From the NCBI GenBank assembly GCA_030609245.1, contig JAUWCP010000166.1:1-5434 (forward strand): a stretch of DNA of 5,434 bases, in the 5' to 3' direction. Position numbers and translations under genes: made by a program. Below, in pieces: positions 5,415 to 5,434 of this stretch (the stretch's first letter is position 1; each line of letters begins with the position of its first letter). Source of the DNA: Hyphomicrobium sp. (GTDB lineage Bacteria > Pseudomonadota > Alphaproteobacteria > Rhizobiales > Hyphomicrobiaceae). Below the pieces are notes generated by a model. The model saw only the letters and a list, made by a program, of their open reading frames with translations, was not told the DNA's origin and ran no database searches.

Positions 5415-5434
5415 CCCTTTTCTTTGTTCGTTGC

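Larger units (their letters stand above)
5080..5434. other. Intergenic region with no supported gene, G-rich to the right
   Basis: About 355 bases upstream of the Cys-rich gene show no convincing gene. All three minus-strand frames stay open for long stretches from the right edge, but this reflects few stop codons in GC-rich DNA, and the translations are Ser/Pro/Arg-rich without a recognisable motif. On the plus strand, a possible weak start (TTG near 5340 after a GGGGGGAG) could open a gene leaving the window, but it is too short to judge. The region holds a 9-bp hairpin, two neighbouring palindromes and G-tracts, listed separately. No convincing promoter was identified. Confidence 0.6.

Noticed and set aside
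5079..5432. A 117-codon open frame on the minus strand entering from the right edge and ending 16 bases before the Cys-rich ATG
   Set aside because: The translation is Ser/Pro/Arg-rich with no recognisable motif, the other two minus frames are also open for long stretches, and the DNA contains palindromes and G-tracts; stop-poor GC-rich DNA explains it better.

Overview
The window reads as a piece of a GC-rich alphaproteobacterial chromosome, most likely Hyphomicrobiales (Rhizobiales). The basis is codon use, a 67-residue acidic small protein of a type I associate with that order, and a composite palindromic intergenic element of the kind scattered through those genomes. The assignment to order is inference. 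No rRNA, tRNA, CRISPR array, transposase or phage gene was seen.

Layout, left to right. (1) Minus strand, running off the left edge: the first 45 codons of a PiT-family inorganic phosphate transporter. (2) Minus strand, about 0.1 kb upstream of it: a complete 520-residue membrane family 2 glycosyltransferase of the cellulose-synthase-like, processive type. (3) Plus strand, divergent from the glycosyltransferase across about 110 bp: a secreted solute-binding protein of the amino-acid type (SBP_bac_3 fold), with no permease or ATPase beside it. (4) Minus strand: the 67-residue small helical protein with a good ribosome binding site. (5) About 0.3 kb without a gene, holding a chain of three overlapping inverted repeats. 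(6) Plus strand: an exported CapA/PgsA-type metallophosphatase-like protein whose signal peptide contains an 18-bp tandem duplication. (7) Minus strand: a 96-residue secreted protein with four cysteines that resembles one Cys-rich repeat; its stop codon abuts the CapA-family stop codon with no base between. (8) About 0.36 kb to the right edge with no supported gene, containing a strong hairpin, two adjacent perfect palindromes and a run of G-tracts fitting the G-quadruplex rule.

The genes do not form an obvious operon: apart from the glycosyltransferase/PiT pair they alternate in strand. What they share is location. Five of the six products are predicted to be in the membrane or exported, including a polysaccharide synthase and a CapA-family protein, so a cell-envelope or exopolysaccharide theme is possible, but the sequence does not prove a functional link. 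I see no clear new multi-gene system. The points most worth checking are the binding protein's missing ligand-binding arginine, the composite palindromic element, the small Cys-rich secreted protein, and the structured right-hand intergenic region.
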